Positions 61,055 to 64,000 of a stretch of 64,000 nt of DNA are shown piece by piece. The translations under genes and the position numbers were made by a program. The stretch spans positions 37,436,962 through 37,500,961 of the forward strand of contig OU862928.1 of NCBI GenBank assembly GCA_917880885.1. The letters are read 5' to 3'. The stretch is from Limnephilus marmoratus. Lineage: Eukaryota > Arthropoda > Insecta > Trichoptera > Limnephilidae. How positions within the stretch are numbered: position 1 is the stretch's first letter; every line of letters begins with the position of its first letter. Below the pieces are notes generated by a model. That model was not told the origin of the DNA, did no database searches, and was given only the letters and a program-made list of their open reading frames with translations.

Positions 61055-61855
61055 TTTCTATCTGTAAGAAACTTCTACAAAATATTAGAACACTTTTTAA
61101 AAAGAGATGAATGAAATAGGTAAAGTCGTTCTGAAGTTATGCCGTGACCAAGGGAAACAGGGGTTCATTTATATATATGCTTATCAGCTTGAGTTGTCCC
61201 TTTCGCTCAGTATTCGGGGGGAAACGTAATATAACTAATACTTAATACTTAATTAATAACTAATAATTATGATATCTCAGTGAAAAATATTTGGTAGGTA
61301 CTGAGAGCTTTATTGAATACATGACTGTATTCAGATTGCTCAATCTTTTACGTGAATTTGTACACTCGTCTCTAATTTTTTTACACGCTAATTTTTATTT
61401 AGAAAACAAAAATCTGAAGTCTTAAGTATTAAATCACGGGTTTTTACAGCCTTCGGTAAATCAATTTTTTTAACCTATTTAAAAAAAGTTGATCTAAGTT
61501 TTAAAAAATCGACCTCATTCCTTAGTTCAGAATTCCCAAATTTCCTTTTACTTTTGGGATTACAAGATAAACACGAAATTAACAATCGGGTTTATCCGAA
61601 CACAAACAAAAATTATTATTTATTTAACAAATTTCCTGCTTTAATCAGGATTTATGTTTTATTTTCATAAAGAAACAATATTATAAGAAGCTACCTACCT
61701 CTGCTTCCGCTGAAAGAGCTGGCACCTGTTCAAATAGGTCTTGGAACATTTGGGATTTCAAAATAAACCTTCAAAGCCGTGAAACCTTCATGTAAATATA
61801 ATAAACCTCTCTGGCCACGATGACTTTTTCCGTCCAAGTAGAGTTTTTTAAACAA
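61055..61855. other. No recognised feature
   Basis: AT-rich; no gene or named repeat. Confidence 0.4.
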
Positions 61856-61857
61856 AG

Positions 61858-62997
61858 CGCCTCCATGTTCCCTTGATCATAATATCCTAAACATGGCTTT
61901 AAGGCACCAGGACACTGGAAAAAAAATGTTGTCATTTTTTTTAATTTCATTTTCTGGGGGATGCACTTGTTAAGAATGCTCTCCCCAAATATTTTAAAGA
62001 AATTCGAAAAATTGACGGAGATACAGCATTTTATGTGAAACCGTTTGAAACAGTTTGTATGTTGAATTATCCTTCAGCAAAACTTTGAATGCGTTTTTCT
62101 CGAAACTTTTTTAACACGTTTTTCAATCTGGTTGACAACATATTAAAAAAACTATACATCCGATTTGCATGCACCAATTCTTAAACTGTTTGAAAAACCA
62201 GTGTTTACGGCACCATGTAGAGGAATTCCGATATCTAAAAAAAAATAAAAAATGGCAGACCAGCGAATTTTATTTTCGGTTTTTTATGGAAAATTTTCAC
62301 CGTGCATAAAAAAAAATAGAAAGGGCCCCTTTATAAAACAATCCCTACTAGTGCCATAGTCAGGGCCGGATTAAACATATCGGGGTTCCTAGGCAATGCA
62401 CGTCTCGTCTACCTTTACCATAAGGCCCCATAGCCGATGCGTGGCTCCTAGGCAGTGGCCTACACTGCCTTATGGACAATACGGCCCTGCCAGGGCCAGA
62501 TTAAACATGTTGGGGCCCCTAGGCAATGCACGCTTGGGGCCCCTTTTCCCTAAGAGCCCCAAGCCGATGCGGGGCTCCTAGCCGCTGCCGGGCCCTTAGG
62601 CAGTTGCCTACACTGCCTTAAGGTTAAAACGGGCCTGGACATAGTCTATAGACTGGATTTTCGAAAAGTTTAAGACTTGGTGCATGCAAATCGGATGTAT
62701 AGTTTTTCTAATATGTTGTCAACCAGGTAGAAAAACGTAGTTTTGAGAAAAATCCGTTCAAAGTTTTGCTAAAGGATAATTCGACATACAAACTGTTAAA
62801 AGCGGTTTCATATAAAATACTGTATCTCGGTCAATTTTACGAATTTCCTTAAAACATTTCGTGAGAGCATTAAACAAATGCATCTATCAGAAAATTAAAT
62901 AAAAATAAAAAAATTACATTTTTTCTTACAGTGTCCTGGTGCCTTAAAACCTTATTTATGATTTGATCAAGGGAACACGGAGGTGTTTGGAGGCCCT
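61858..62997. mobile_element. Long-armed palindromic element with an embedded hAT-type MITE dimer
   Basis: The arms, about 61858-62210 and 62648-62997, are imperfect inverse copies over about 350 bp (AAGGCACCAGGACACTG / CAGTGTCCTGGTGCCTT; CCGATTTGCATGCACCAA / TTGGTGCATGCAAATCGG). No coding frame. Class unknown. Confidence 0.75.
62364..62635. mobile_element. hAT-type MITE, head-to-tail dimer
   Basis: Two related units: 62364-62488 (CAGGGCCGGATTAAAC ... ATACGGCCCTG) and 62490-62635 (CAGGGCCAGATTAAAC ... AACGGGCCTG). The outer flanks GCCATAGT and GACATAGT are an 8-bp duplication with one mismatch, so the dimer inserted as a unit or arose in place. Confidence 0.7.
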
Positions 62998-62999
62998 CC

Positions 63000-63580
63000 A
63001 GGACCAGAGGCCCGTGTGAATTAAATAAAAAGCTTGTAAAATTACATCAACTTCTTAAAATAGGAGTTGGGGGGGCCTCATTCGGATTAGTCCGCCACTG
63101 CCTACGACCTTCCTATTTTTTTTAATATCAAGTTTATCGATGATTTATAAGTTCAACGTGAACGCAGAATGCTACATGGAACTAACACAGCTTGGCTGAA
63201 TTAACCTCAAAAATTTATATTTCCCATGGTTTAATCCACTTTTTAAATACTTAGGTACTTCTATTTGAATTTCGGTTTTGTTTTCGTGAATAAATGAATG
63301 AATGCAAATATTTGAAGTGGAAATTAACCCACTTCCCGATATCTAATCGAACTGAAACTCGGCAGATATAATGAACTTTTTGTTAATATGATTTAAAAAA
63401 TTCGGACTCGATTTACTCGAAAACGAAAGCTCAAAATAAAAAAAGTTATTCCCTCAGATCGACTCCAAAGGTGATATACCTTCAATACTAGGTCAATGTG
63501 ATATACAGATTCACCAGTTCTCCATACACGGACTGAGGTACAGATGTCGCAGGTTCGAAACATATATCACTCGAACTAGT
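63000..63580. other. No recognised gene
   Basis: AT-rich; a fragment CGGATTAGTCCGCCACTGCC at 63084 resembles a hAT MITE end, but no partner is seen. Confidence 0.35.
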
Positions 63581-63582
63581 TC

Positions 63583-63860
63583 AATCATATATAAATATAG
63601 CAGCTAATAATATCCGCGTTAAGAAAATGAAGATAATGTTGGTGGTTCTTAGTCGAAGTATGATACAGTTAAAAGTGATCGAATTGGATATAGGTTCCGC
63701 AGCTCAGTTGGCAGAGCACTTGCCATGTAAGCAAAGGGTCCTGGGTTCGAGTCCCAGTGGAGCCAATATCTTTTTCTGTCTCCAGATTTTCGATTGAGTT
63801 TCGCTGATATTGTCTTCATTTAATTAAATATTACAATTTGAGATTTTACTCATAAAGTTA
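63583..63860 (+). repeat. Dispersed repeat carrying a tRNA-like module, copy 2
   Basis: Flanks match 4935-5187 (TGGTTCTTAGTCGAAGTATG before, CAGATTTTCGATTGAGTTTC after), and the tail TTCATTTAATTAAATATTAC also matches the loop of the palindrome at 4741-4797. The enclosed tRNA-like module differs from that of copy 1. Confidence 0.75.
63693..63765 (+). tRNA. tRNA-like module, anticodon position reads TGT (Thr-like)
   Basis: 73 nt with a fully paired acceptor (GGTTCCG with TGGAGCC, two G-T), D arm GCTC-AGTTGGCA-GAGC, anticodon stem CTTGC/GCAAA (one mismatch), loop CATGTAA giving TGT, and T arm CTGGG-TTCGAGT-CCCAG. Base 33 is A rather than T. It lies inside a dispersed repeat. It may be a real tRNA-Thr gene captured by the repeat or a tRNA-derived promoter module; T33 loss argues for the latter. 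Confidence 0.5.
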
Positions 63861-63924
63861 AAAATTATAAATAGAAAATATTATAAAGAACAGCACAGAA
63901 AAATAAGAAGGTAACGGTCGTAAT

Positions 63925-64000
63925 TGCAACTCGAACCCAGGATCTCTTGTCTCACTGGGAAAAAAGCCTTAACCAACTCCACCATTGAAATCTCTAATTT
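63925..64000 (-). repeat. Degenerate tRNA-like sequence at the window end, minus strand
   Basis: The reverse complement has GGTGGAGTTGGTTAAGG (A-box-like) and ATCCTGGGTTCGAGT (T-arm/B box), but the stems no longer pair. It is a third tRNA-related piece within 350 bp and is cut off by the window edge. Confidence 0.5.

Overview
The window looks like nuclear DNA of an insect. It is AT-rich, carries (TTAGG)n-type interstitial telomere repeats, has spliceosomal introns, and is packed with arthropod-type transposable elements (mariner, hAT, PIF/Harbinger, Penelope-like, jockey-like LINEs, Ty3/gypsy, tRNA-derived SINEs). I cannot name the order with confidence.

One host gene can be assembled from the sequence: a six-exon, minus-strand gene (CDS 39481 down to 21238) for a secreted CAP-superfamily (PR-1/antigen 5-like) protein of 216 residues. 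It has a TATA box and initiator upstream, a signal peptide on exon 1, phase-compatible GT-AG introns, the CAP1 and CAP2 signatures, and a cysteine-rich tail. Its introns hold most of the transposons between 21 and 39 kb.

Layout. 1-4.6 kb: AT-rich, no gene seen. 4.6-5.2 kb: perfect 68-bp inverted repeat and a repeat carrying a tRNA-like module. 6.3-9.5 kb: dispersed repeats, a foldback-like element, a probable LTR on the minus strand, SINEs. 9.8-10.7 kb: LINE tail, hairpin SINEs, a Penelope end. 11-16 kb: mostly AT-rich DNA with a 41-bp minisatellite. 16-19.7 kb: SINEs, a LINE fragment, a mini Penelope unit with a hammerhead-like motif. 21.2-39.5 kb: the CAP gene. Its introns contain LINE 3' ends, Penelope GIY-YIG fragments, a deleted mariner, and a four-level nest (foldback > hAT > Harbinger > Penelope). 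40.2-40.9 kb: 16-bp minisatellite. 42.8-43.9 kb: a second hAT copy lacking the insertions of the first. 45-50.5 kb: hairpin SINEs, a possible solo LTR, a foldback array. 50.4-56.1 kb: LINE reverse-transcriptase fragment and a young Ty3/gypsy element with identical LTRs, intact pol and a very short gag. 56-64 kb: SINEs, a decayed jockey-like LINE, long palindromes, and a second tRNA-like module in the same repeat frame as the one at 5 kb.

Most notable points: hammerhead-ribozyme-like motifs in several Penelope ends, one terminal-repeat boundary falling next to the predicted cleavage site; a ~450-bp SINE that shares its hairpin 3' tail with a LINE in the same window; two copies of one repeat carrying different tRNA-like modules at the same position; and a filled/empty pair of hAT copies that dates a transposon nest. 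Copy boundaries and similarities were judged by eye, without database search.
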